Source of the DNA: Thunnus maccoyii
Taxonomy: Eukaryota > Chordata > Actinopteri > Scombriformes > Scombridae
Reading direction: 5' to 3'
Length of the DNA: 64,000 nt
Assembly: GCF_910596095.1 (NCBI RefSeq)
Contig: NC_056539.1
Location: 5,450,001-5,514,000 of the forward strand
In this document: positions 37,301-49,187 of the stretch, one piece after another
Layout of the letters: the number at the start of each line of letters is the position of its first letter
Position numbering within the stretch: position 1 is the stretch's first letter
Program-made: the position numbers and the translations under genes
Notes under the pieces: generated by a model
The model's input: only the letters and a program-made list of their open reading frames with translations
What the model was told of the DNA's origin: nothing
Database searches by the model: none

Positions 37301-40300
37301 CTTCTCATCATCTTCCCCTTAAGGTAGAAGAAGATTTGCCAGATGGATGCAAACATGCAACTGATGTAATAATTCTTCCTAATTAATGATAATAATCATG
37401 GTAATAATCCAAGAGCCAAACCAGAACCTCGCTAATTAGAATGAAGAAAATTGGTTTTCTTTCACAACATTAAAAATAATGTCTGAGGATCTGTTTGTTC
37501 GTTTGCTCACAGTGGAATCATACCTGCGTACACAGATGGATGGGGACAGTTCAGGACAATGAGTTTTGTCACCATCTCTGGGTAGTGAATAGCAAACAGC
37601 CACGCGATGGTCCCACCCCAGTCATGGCCAACGAGGCAACATCTGTTGTATCCTTGGAAGAAAATCAAATGCACATTAGACGGTTAATGTAATAGAAGAG
37701 CAGCATTCTGACAATAACAACAGAAGCTGGATGTTCATGCTAATGTTTATGAGAGCATAACATTGCCTGAATACTGTTCTTGCTGCTTTATTGCTGGCTT
37801 CCTCCCTCAGAGGACATTGACACCCATCAAATGGATGTATTTCATGACATACAGCCAAATGCAGATCAAGGTCAAGGCATCCGTATGAGGGATTCTGATC
37901 ATATTACGGATCCACTTCCAACAAAGTAATCCCCTTACCTGCCCTACCACCAATTACACCCACTGGTATGAATCATCCCAGCAAGCCTCATCTCAACATT
38001 GATATGACAGGGGTAGTCATACAGCTGAGTTTGGGAGCCACTTTTGGAAAATGACAAGAGGGCCACAGCTGTTTCTGCTGACTGTTTTTCAGTGTTTGCT
38101 TAGAGTGCTAATAGTTGTTACCAAAGAGGGAAAAGGGGAATGCTGCTAGCCATGCACGGTCAAAGGACAAACCTGTGATTAGTGAACAGCACAGTGTAAA
38201 TGTGGACTACAATGTGGACTATGTGGCTTCTGTAGTCCAACCACAGACTGGAGAAGAACAGTTATGACACAGTATCATCAATGCGAGCATCCCACTTCCT
38301 CTTAAATGTCCATTAAATTAGTCATTTGGACAGCAATGTGCTTCACCAGATATGTGCTTAGCTCTTGAAAGTCTGTTAAGAAATTAACAACTCGAATAAT
38401 GGAAGAAGCTACAAAACATAAACTACAACACCTTCTCAACAGCACTTTCTCAGGGAATGTAATTTTTTTTTATGAGAGACATGTTCAAAAGCCACTTGAG
38501 TATATTTACAGGCCACTATGGTGCCTCTGGACATTCATTAGGTTAGAATTGTAGAACAAAGACTTGTTACTGCCATATCTAAAGCTGCTCTGCTCAGTAT
38601 TTTTATATGAGCAGTGGCAGACCAGTTGGCTGTGTGTACTGTGAAAGGGGTCGCTCATAGTGATGAACCCACACCCACAGAGAATTATCACTGGACTCTG
38701 CAGTTCTCCTCAGCTCTGCAGTCGCCAGGCGGACATAAACATGTCTCCACATGAATGCTAATGTTGCCCACTGTCTGCTGGATGTGTTAAACAGCCAACT
38801 GTTTGCTAACCTGCAACAGCAACTTTATAAGGTATGAGAAATGTCAATAAGTGCCCAAAAAAATCAATTATGAAGAATGTAAGAAATCTTTCAATTAATG
38901 GATAATTTCGCTTTATTATAACTTGGTTCCCTTTTTTCATAGTCTTGGCCATCATTTCTATAGGTTATAATAACACTGTATTCACCAAAGTAAGATATGA
39001 TCTGGGAACACGACACCATCACAAAGACAAGTCCAACACACACGAGCAGTCAGACAATCCGACAGGTTGCAGTTTAGCCATGTTTCCTAAACCACTTTAT
39101 TTTGAGGAAGTGGATAAAAAAAAACTGCTAGAACTACAGTAAATTCAGCAGGTCAATTTTGAAGCAAGAAGTCTGTCTGCAAATTTTGATGTATGTTTAC
39201 AATGCACAGTATGGACACGAATTTTGCCATTCACCTTTGTTTTCTCCCAAATACTGTCTGATTATCTGACTGCTCATGTTTGTTCCCCCATCTGACTTCT
39301 TTTTAGTGAAGTCAACACCTTTCTGTATCTCAGCAATTAACCTGGTGAGTACAATGTTATCATTAATGACTGGAATGATGGCCAAATCTATAAAAATAAG
39401 CCCCAAGTTGTAAAAACTGTCTTTTAATAAATAATACTGAACAAGTGGTGACAGTGCATATGTGTCCTGACTCCTGTGCTGTGCAGCAAAATATAGACAT
39501 GACTGTCTGAATTATTTCAGTTTTCATGTAATCAGCCCCATGACAGAAGCTTTAATATACTTAAATAGGAGGTGACAGGTGTGAAGAAGAAGACAACAAA
39601 ACAGCTCCTTGACACCATCCACTGTACTTTGAGTCATTAAATCATTTCCCTGATGTTTCCATGCTGAGACAGGTTATCTGATATAGTCTGTGACCAGTGC
39701 TAAAATAACAGCGAAAAGTGTGATGTGCTGGCCAGCAAAAGAGCAAAAACTGTCACTCTGACCAGATAATTATGAAGGGATGCTGGTGTGTGCAGACAGC
39801 CTCGGGCCAGCCATGGAAGCTTCCCTGTAGTGTTAGCATGCAGTCAGCAGGCTGTGGGCTCTGTATCTGCACAATGTCCCATATTCAGTAAGAATGAGTC
39901 ACAGGAAGTTTGTCATGCTATTCTGCAGGCTTGAGGGCTGTCCGCAGTTTAAGACTGATAAACAAGTTTATTTTTGACTCTAGACACTGTCAAAACATCC
40001 GTCCACTCCTTGGAGTTATTTCAGATTGCAGATGCACAATTCCCTCACCTAAGTACTCCACGATATCCTTGATGTCGGTAACTAGGTACTCGAAGCGATA
40101 ACTTTCATTGGAGAGTGGCAAGTCTGACTCCCCGTAGCCCCGCATGTCGATGGCCACCACACGGAATTCACTCTTAAACTCCCGCAGCTGGTAGCGCCAG
40201 GAAAACCTGAGGCAGACAAACAGATACAAAGATTACTTCTTTTATCTATTATTTCTTTTAACTACTTACATACCTAAAGAGACATTCCTCAGTTTGCATC

Positions 40301-43300
40301 AAAAACTGAGTGCACACATTTTCTGCGCTTTTATCCTTTTACTTAATCTAGTCTGAAACTCATCACTCAAGACATCTGTGCACCAGCAAAATGGCTCTGC
40401 CAGTCCAGATGATTCAATATGTGGTGAGACAAAGGATATAATTTATACGAGAGCAACATTACTGTCCTTTAAAAGGGGTATTTCACTGATTTAATATTGC
40501 ACTTTCATAAAGTTGGGGGACTCACAAGAGACAGATTTTAAGAAGAATGGCCAAAACTAGGGACTTCTAGTCCCTAGTTTTGGGGTCAAGCCCCCAAAAC
40601 ACTGAATCCTGTGTTTCCCATGATGCAATTTGACAGTGTCTTGCATTTGTTCCTCCCTGCTGGGTAAGTCTGCATGTCTTTTAAGATCCACACCCCTAGT
40701 TTGTCATGCAAAATTTGTAATTTTTCTGTCAAGAATGTTGAGTCTTCAAGCCCAAACTCGGACAACCCTGATTAGATCATCAGGGTTCTTTTTTTCATAC
40801 TCAGAGCCACACACACGCACAGGTTGAGTAGTACTCTGCGTGACAAGTACACTGAATTTTAAGTGTAAAATCAGCATCATCCCTCTTTAAACTTTTATAC
40901 TGTCCAAATTTGAGGATAGGTACAAACTAACTTCATAAACTTTTCTTCAAAGCTAACACTCAGCTTTCTTTCCAGCTGAGTGAAGGTCACCTCAGTATAA
41001 TAGAAGCTGTTTTAGATTCGAATCCGCCCACTGATCATTTGGATGACTTCCTAATTGAAGATCTTGTCGGCTGTAGAGGCTCTTCATCAGGACTGAAATC
41101 CCCCTCCTCCTCCTCCTCCACTGCAGAGCAAGGGGGAAAGCATGATGCAGAGCTCTGACTGTGATTCTGATGAGTCAGGATAAGATCCCGGCGCTGAACC
41201 CTCAGATCTTAGAATATAGATGAGGTTTAAAGCAAAGTAAGCCTCTCTGACACACACACCCTACCTTCTCATTTCTAAGAGGGAATTAGCACATTTTAAG
41301 AAAGTGTTAAGAGTTCTTTCCAACCATCTCACTCTCAGCAGAGTTGAGTTCATCATTCCTGTGAAGAATACGGCAAGTGAAGCAGAAACAGCTCCCCTCT
41401 ACACACTAATTAATCCCTGTCCTGTCTGCAGCTTAGATAGTATGTTAGAGATATGGACAGCCTTACAGCTCTTGACAGCCTCTTTGGCCCCAATCCAGGA
41501 GTAACGACACCGTTTTTCATTTCACATCAGGGGGAAGAGATCTTGAATGGTTTAGACCATTTCCCCCCCCAATGGCAAATCATGTGTGTGAATGAGGACT
41601 CCTAGCTGGCGTGGATTTGTTTTTGCAGCCCGGGAGCCAAACCGCAGAGATTTAACAGTACTGCTAGAGAGCCAAGCACTTCTCATAGTTAGGGGAATTT
41701 TTTTAGAGAGTTGTCTGATGTAACAAACGCTGAGCACTGAGGGAAAAAAAATCTTACAGTCTGCTTGTCTGTAACCGTAACTGCCCCCCACCCTGATTGC
41801 TCTTTGACCTACCAGAACTCAGGGAAGCCGTGCAGAAACAGCATGAGTGGCTTTCCTCTCTCTCCTGCAGCAACATAGTGAAACCTAAGGCCGGACTCCT
41901 GTATGGAAAGACACACAGAGATTTGCACTTAAACATCAAGCAGGCAGTCTTAGCTGAAGCCACTTAGAGGGCACGAAAGAACAAGTCAGCATTCATAAAT
42001 GACCTCATAAGTGGACAGTAATATAATTATCTGAATCAGTGCACAAATGAGAATCAGTATATCACAATCCTGTAATATTATGCATATTTGTGGATCTGTT
42101 TTTCTTAGAATATTATCTAACTGTTCCAATAGCTTCACATTTGTTCAAGTCTTTCTTAAGACAATACTGACATGCCCATAAATGTACAATGAAAGAGTTC
42201 TTGGTCACTACAGTTGTTCCTTCTGTCCATACATGCTGTGAGTTTTTTTCCTGTTGTCCAAAAGCAATTCCAATTTAAGCGATGGCAATAGAAAATCAAT
42301 AGTTCTGTTTTAAAAATGCATTGTGAGAGTCAGTTGAAGATAATTTATGAGGCTTCTGCAGTCAGACGGAGTGGGAATCTTTCAAAATGTGTCATTTGTT
42401 TCTCCTGACAGTGTTTCCTTCCTGATCTGATGTAGAGTAACTTGAGTATTTCCATTTTGTGCTACTTTGTACTTTTACTTCACAGCATATCAGAAAGCAC
42501 TTTTTAATCCTTCCACTACATTTATTCAGCTATAGTTAGTAGTTACTTTGCAGATTAACATTTAACACACAAAACCTATGATCGGCTTATTAAATGTGAC
42601 GCAATGTTACAGATTAAACTACTCAAACAGAGGTATACAGTGTTGGATCTCCCTGACCAGCTATAACTTTAAAATGCTTCTTACATGTTAATGCATCAAT
42701 CATCATAATCCAATAACAATGTCAAGAACAATCCTGCTGTTTAATGAGTACTATAACTATTTATACTTAAAGTTCATTTTGCTAATGATACAGCTAGTTA
42801 AGAAATATTTTGGATGCAGGACGGAGTATCTTTATATTGCAGTACTTTAACCTTGGTAAAGGATCTGAATACTTCTCACACTACTGACACTCGGCTTTTT
42901 TTAAACAGACATGCCTGGGTATTTAATTACATAATGTTAAACACACACAGTGGGTTGTTAGTTATAGGCTGGCAGCCCGCCGCTGATATCTGCATGTGCA
43001 GACGTGAGGCGGAGGAGCTGTTCTTTCAGCACCACCTGAGCGCAGCGCCAGCAAGCCGCGACTCCGCCGAAAACGTCTCAAAAAACACAAACAGACGCCT
43101 CATGATTTGCTCAAAGATCAGGCCTGTTTGGCTGTCCACGACGCGACACGGCAAGCAAGGTGTTATAGCATTTCACAGCTGAAAATCCTAACGGGAGAGG
43201 CTCAGACACATACACATACACACACACATACACACACACACAATGGGCTTTTTCCCCTTCACAGAGACCAGACACCTTTCATGTCCAAGTGCATGTGTGT

Positions 43301-43558
43301 GTGTGTGTGTCTTACCTTGATCCGAACATAACAGTGGGTTCCCAAGGACGTGTCATTCAGGCAAGCCGGGGGAGTTTCACGAATCACCCATTGGAAGGTT
43401 GTTGTCGGCCTCAAGATGATGTTCCACCAAAGTTTGAGCAGGGCTACGATGGTGCAAAGAGCACAATAACCGTATATCAATGACCAATACCCCAAAACTC
43501 TGATTTTCTGCGCAAGTCTGATTAGAAATAAGAGCAAGTTGTGGAGCACTCTCGCCAT
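34399..43558 (-). CDS. ephx4: Epoxide hydrolase 4
   Basis: Seven coding exons on the minus strand: 43558-43316 (ATG), 41898-41813, 40206-40049, 37652-37524, 37134-37031, 36105-35957 and 34639-34399 (TAA). They total 1110 nt, 369 residues (human 362). A hydrophobic N-terminal segment at about residues 25-45 suggests a membrane anchor. The rest is an alpha/beta-hydrolase fold: oxyanion motif HGFPEFW (104-110), nucleophile Asp173 in GHDWGG, acid Asp311 in WGERDAF and base His340 in SHWLQQDQP. The conserved exon 1 end reads SLGTHCYVRIK. All catalytic residues are present, so the protein should fold as an active-type hydrolase. The physiological substrate of the EPHX4 family is not established. 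Choosing the ATG at 43558 gives MARVLHN, like the human start; an in-frame ATG eight codons upstream also exists. Confidence 0.94.
35379..35466 (+). repeat. Retroposon tail fragment ending (ATGG)n
   Basis: 'ggtgcgtgctgggaaagact', 'ccacaaccctggacaggata' and a terminal 'aatggatggatggatg' form the 3' tail common to many fish retroposons. Confidence 0.6.
35817..35834 (+). promoter_or_regulatory. CTCF-like motif
   Basis: CAACAGTAGAGGGCGCT closely fits the CTCF core (AG-R-K-GGCGC). It lies 120 bases into the ephx4 last intron. Confidence 0.35.
37653..41812 (-). other. ephx4 introns 2 and 3
   Basis: 37653-40048 is AT-rich with no recognised repeat or gene. 40207-41812 contains a repeat at 40468-40891 and otherwise nothing that I can support. 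Confidence 0.5.
40468..40891. repeat. Dispersed repeat family A, copy 1
   Basis: Starts 'tttaaaaggggtatttcact' and ends 'catccctctttaa', weak inverted ends. The central part reversed reads 'tgcatcatgggaaacacagg', then 'cagtgttttgggggcttgac', which matches the copy at 48110-48293 in the other orientation. Confidence 0.5.
42430..42893 (+). repeat. Dispersed teleost repeat family B, copy 1
   Basis: 'gtaacttgagtatttccatt', 'gctactttgtacttttactt' and a right end 'aaaggatctgaatacttct' belong to a very common fish element whose ends read 'ctgaatacttcttccaccac'. A second copy in the same orientation starts near 63585. In ephx4 intron 1. Confidence 0.6.
43206..43242 (+). repeat. (CA)n microsatellite
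   Basis: CA repeat with two TA interruptions in ephx4 intron 1. Confidence 0.9.
43291..43311 (+). repeat. (GT)n microsatellite next to a splice donor
   Basis: GT repeat immediately next to the ephx4 exon 1 donor (at 43315). Complementary to the CA run 50 bases away. Confidence 0.9.
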
Positions 43559-45756
43559 CTTTACATTGCCGCAGGAAATCAATCCAGATCACGTTACCTA
43601 TTGATTTCTTTCTGTTAATTGGTCGTTTCTGTTTAAGCACTGCTCTGACAATGCCGTTGTTTCGTTACCAGCGCATACGCACGACTGTCTGAAGGGAGGA
43701 TCCCAACAAGCGGTTGAATGGGACGGTGGCAAGAGCATCACGTCAGATTTCACGCTTGCGTGTGACAGCAGTGGCTGTTTAGCAGGAGACGGTGTTGTTG
43801 ACTATACAAGGCAAGTCCGAAATCAAGCGATAAAGATGCGATGCGGCGCTTTACAGAGATTTCAGCGCAGCTAAGAGGCGCTGTTAGGCAGATATCTCTG
43901 CAAACCACCGGGGATTCACGCCGGTGTTATTAGAAAAACAGCGCGCACATGTTCAAACATGATTTCACTGTTCATCAATGAAAAATAATTGTATTTATAT
44001 TCCATTATATCACCAGGCAGGTCTGGAACAATAAGTGTCTGTCACGTGATTTAATTAGCAAGTCTGATTGGTGTTTTTCTCTGCAGGTGTGCGATGATCA
44101 GGTCATGTAAACCAGACACAGGTGAGCAGTTCAACTTTCTGTTAGAAAACACAACTGGGGTCACGATAACACACATAATAGAGCCAGTTAACCAACTTCA
44201 GATTAGCCTAATCTCTCACGTGACTGCTGTGTAACAGATTAAGATCTTTGCACTCTTCAGCGTCGACATATGGAGCCCCGAGGCTGACAAAATATAACTG
44301 AATACATAAATACATTAAAATGAAATGAATTGTAAAAATAAATATAGCTAAAGCTTTCCTAGTTGGAATTTTTTTTTTTTTAGTTTTTTTTTTTTTTTTT
44401 ACTTTGACATCATTTATAAACTAAAATTTCATTGACTTTACTCTGCTATTCATCTTTCACCAGCTCATTTTTGAAAAAAAAAAAAACTCCTTTGTTTTTT
44501 TAATTTATTTATTTTATGGTCTTGGCACACATTTAATCATTTATCTATTCCCTTTTTCCCCCAAAGCAAAATTTGGTGGTAAAAGAAAAGAATAAAACTG
44601 ACTTTTCTTTGCAGATTAAAGAAAAAGTATAAATGCTTTATTTTTATTACAGTCCATTTTAATTATTTAACTAATAGTATTATTTATTTATGTATTCAGC
44701 CATTTTCTTGATTTGTCTGACAACCTTTTTCTACATTAATCAGTTTAGGGCTCCACAGTAATAAGTCTCATTGCAGTAAAACTACGATATCATGCAACTC
44801 CTGTATACTATAAGTGAAGTATTCATCAGTATTAGTAAATCCACTTGACATACAAGAGATACACACACAATGATAACAGTGTGCCTGTACAACCCATTGT
44901 TCCTTATAGAGCAGGGCAGGGCCAGCATCTCCAGTGATGGACGTGCCCTGAGATACAAGCTGGATTTATCAAAATGGGCTTAATTACTGAAAACAAATTA
45001 TTTGGTATTACATGGAAGAATCCATCTTCCATTTCTATGTGATGTGTTTCATTACGACTGGATGTAGTAATGAAGTGATGCAGATCGCTTAGTGAAAATA
45101 GCTTTATTATATTGAGTAAAAAAAAAAAAAAAATACTCCTATTTATTTTAGCATATACAAACTGGAACATACAGAATATGCTGATAATGTCCAAAAACAA
45201 CTTTGGAACAGCCAGAACTGTATGAACAACAAAGTGCAGTGCATGTACAGTTAACACATGTATGGCATTTTCAAGTAGTCAAGAAAAATAAGGATCTGAG
45301 ATTCATTCAATCCCACATTGTAAACACTGGTGAGAACCAAAATATTAAAGAAAAATAAACAAGCAAAATAAATCACAGGATGAGTGCATGTAACGTGTAC
45401 ATATAAACAAGTATTTTGTCAACAGTATATATTTTAGAGTCAGGATGAACTTAAATATGGTGATAAGGGTTCACTGACTGGGATAACTGCAAAACTAGAA
45501 CAACACTGCACATTCCAGCAAACATGACAACAAAGTGGCATCTTAACTACTGTGTGGACACATTAATCAGCTTGTCATGCACAACTGTCAACTGTAGGAG
45601 GACTCATTCAAATGTGAAAACAAAAAGGAAAAACATGCAGGATTCAGGTTTGATTTATGACAGTGCTTCACCCGATCATCCCAAATTCAAGAGTGCATCA
45701 GTGCAGACATTTACCAACCATTTCAAATACAAATTAAGGGCAAGACCCGTTTATAT
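43559..45756. other. Spacer between ephx4 start and brdt end
   Basis: The first 400 bases upstream of ephx4 are CpG-richer than the rest, with a CRE-like CACGTCA at 43739-43745, and are the likely ephx4 promoter. From 44300 on it is very AT-rich with T and A homopolymers (44371-44400, 45120-45133). No gene seen. Confidence 0.5.
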
Positions 45757-45762
45757 TTTATT
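45757..45762 (-). terminator. brdt: Candidate brdt polyadenylation signal
   Basis: TTTATT on plus (AATAAA on minus) 151 bases past the brdt stop, the first after it. Others lie further out near 45104 and 45137. Confidence 0.45.
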
Positions 45763-45912
45763 TAATGTTTTTTACAATTAACATTTTAGACTCAAGAACA
45801 TACATCAGCTTGTAGAGAAGTTGTCTCTTGTGCCCGGGAAAGTTATTCACTGAGACAACAAATAGAAGTTTTGCACAAGGGGCTTATTTTTCAAGTAAAT
45901 CCCAGGTTATTT

Positions 45913-48900
45913 TCAGTCCAGGTTGAGCTCAAATGTAGTCATGATGTCCCGCTGCATAGTCATGTCAATACCAGACATCTATAGAGAAAAAAAGAAAAAC
46001 ATAAAACAGTTATTTGTAAAATGGCATTTTAATAATACCAAGAAAAACAAAAAGCACACTAAAACATGGACACTCACTGCCTCTCGCCTGCGACGCTCTT
46101 GCTCCTTCTTGCGGGCCATCTCTCTTTCCCGATCCACCGAGGACTGTGTGGTTAGAAGTTGTGTTTCCACGGGAGACTTTGGCTGTTGCGGCTCCATATC
46201 TTCGGGAACATCTAAGGTGACCTCTGTGCAAATGCTCTCTGGTGAATCAGGATCTTCTTTAGCAGGTTGTGGATTTTTTTCTGTTTGGCCTGGTAGGCTA
46301 AAAGGAGAATGTCCTTGTTATGTGAAAGTTGCTCTCTTTAAAATCAGACATGAAACTTCTAAGAAAATACTCATTTTGTGTATCAGTTTCCATTCAAAAA
46401 CTTGGAATTAGACACTGATACTGAAGAATGTAGTCTTTGCTGCTATTTTAGCCTGGAAAATAAAATGACAATAAAAAAAAAAAATAAAAAAAAATCAGAG
46501 GAACGTCTAAAGAAAAGTATTATCTGGATGTGTAGGAATACCTCTTTTCAGGACTCTCCCTCTCCTTGTTTTCTTCCATCTGTTTCTTCTTCAGTGCTTT
46601 TTCACGTTCTTCCTTTTCTATTGCAGCCTTACGGAACTGCTGGAAGCTCTCCTTTGATGACTTGATTGCAGTTGAGTTGACTGACTGTCTCACCAGTCTC
46701 GCCCAAGACTCAGCATTTTTCAGAACAATGTCCTAAACAAAAGAAATGGCCATGTTCACATTTACCACAGCAAGAAGGATCATGTTTTAAGCTGCATTCA
46801 TTGATTTGGGGCTTTTTCCTGGGAACAGCTGTCTGTTGTTTGAGTGGCTCACATACACAGCTATTTATTATTTACAGTGATATTTATCTTTGGTCTTGTT
46901 AAGCTACAGTTAAATATAAGTTGTGTCAGAAAGCTGATTTAACCAAAACTTACTTAACTGTAGTCCTCAGTTTAAAATTAATTCATGTTCCTGAGTGACC
47001 CACCCTTAGAGTCACAATCCACAAAATTGTTCTTCAATTATTCAGGAAAACATGTCAACACTCTACAGGAGAAGTATACTAAGTTAAACAAAGCTAACCT
47101 TTTTGGGGAGTTGGGTTTTTTCCTGATCAGCAGATTTACTTGCTGTGTTGGTGTAAGGCACGTTAGTAACCTGACTGTCAGGAAAATCTTCAGGGTACCT
47201 GAAATCTAGAACGGTGGTTTTTAAAATGAGTGTTCAGCAATAGTATTAGTCATTTCAGAAAAATGTGATATCAAAGCTAGAGTCTTCAAGTGACTTACTG
47301 GGCCTCGTCTCCTCTTTGGACTGCAGTGGGCTATCTGTCAGAGGGGACAGCACCGGGCCCTGCTGAAAGGTGACATGTAGTTTTGATATTAGCAATGCAG
47401 CTATCATTTGAAAATATTCAGATCCAACCAAGCAAACAATTATATAAAAAATAGAATTGTGAGAATATGGTATAGGTCATGTTGTATTTAGACCTTTAAT
47501 CAATCCATATATTTTAGACATTTTTTTGTGATTCTGATAGAGCCTGAATACTAAAATCTAATTAAATAAATGAGCCAAATTTGTTGACATTCACACAGTT
47601 GTTGGAAATAAATACATGATGTCACAGTGGGTACCAAGATGCATGCCAACTAAATCACTGAAAGTTGAAAGAGCCGGAACACTTTAATTGCTAAAACCCC
47701 TGGCTGATTAAACCTCGGCTCAGGTTGAAGTTTGGTGGAGCGATGCTCAGAATGACCTGATGTCACCAACTCTGTGTGCACCTACACAGTCCTTAAAGAG
47801 GTGTGAAGAGGTCTAATCAGCCAACATAAATGAAAACATCTAATGTGGCTGGGGCTTAAAAAGACTTGATATGCCTTTAAAAGCACTCAGATGAAGATCA
47901 GTTTGTTTGTCATGAGGAGTGCTGCATAGCATGCAACAACAGTTGGATGATGTCAACTGTGGCTCTGCAGGAGCTTTGTCATGTCTCAGTAAATAACCCT
48001 GATGTTGTCATGAAGCCTAGAAATTTATAACAAGAAAGTCTGAATTACAAACTGTGGAGTTTTTCAAACAGGGAGGATCTAACAAAAAAAAAGAAAATTT
48101 AATTAAAAATCTATTGAGTTGCATTATGGGAATTGTGGTATGCAGTGCTTTTGGAGCTTGACCCATACTTTCAAACTTCAAATGAACTAAAAATCAGGAT
48201 AACTTGCAATTTTCACCTTTTTTCAAATCGGACTCTTGCAAACTCCCCAGTACTATGGGAATGCAAAACTTAACTATTGGAGTACACCTTTAAGCACTAC
48301 TCATTTGACTGGCTGCATTGAGCAGCATTAACAAATCAGAACAACTGCATAAGGCAGCACATCCACTTTAGATTCAGACCATTTTCAGACCATTTAAACA
48401 TTATACGTGCAGTGTTTCTGCTTTTATGAAATACATTTGATGAGTAAACAAACAGAAATGATGTATAATAGTCTGGGGAAATTAACTCTGGATTAAATCT
48501 GAGGTTACAAGTTTTGGTGTTATCTTAGACTCAGATCTAAGCTTCAGGTTTCACATTAACATCATCATTTCCACCTTAGAAACATAGCTAAAGTAAGACC
48601 ATTTATAAATCAAAAAGATGCAGAAAAACTCATGCCTTCATTTCAAGCCAACTTGATTACTGTAATGCACTTTTGACTGGCCTCCTGAAACCACTGAGAG
48701 ACTTCAGCTCATTCAAAACAGCTCGGCTATTAACCAGAACCAAGAGGAGAGAGCACATTAGTCCAGCTTTAGCTGCTCTGTGCTGGCTTCCTGTAACATT
48801 TACAATTAACTGTAACATCCCCCTCTTTACATATAAAGCCCTTAATGGGCTAAGATCAAGCTACATTGCTAACTCCCTTGTTACATATTTGCCCTCAAGA

Positions 48901-49149
48901 ACACTGCGATCATCTGATGCTGGTTTATTAAGATTCCCAACAACAGTCGAAGGAAAATCGGGGATGCAGCCTCTGTCAGTTACGCCCCAAAAGCTACAGA
49001 ACACACTACTGATAGATAACAGGGAAGCCAGCTCACTAGATATTATTTAAAGAAAGCTAAAAACTTATCTCTTTACTTTAGCCTTTAACTAGCTTTTCTG
49101 TCTGCTCTGAATTTTACTGATTTTATACAATCTATATATATGTTTTTAC

Positions 49150-49187
<38 letters not shown>

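Noticed and set aside
42814-43182. 122-codon plus-strand frame upstream of ephx4 exon 1
   Set aside because: Starts inside a dispersed repeat and has no family resemblance.
46010-46231. Second minus-strand frame over brdt exon 18
   Set aside because: Off-frame; the frame giving [18 protein letters not shown] fits the BET C-terminus and exon phases.
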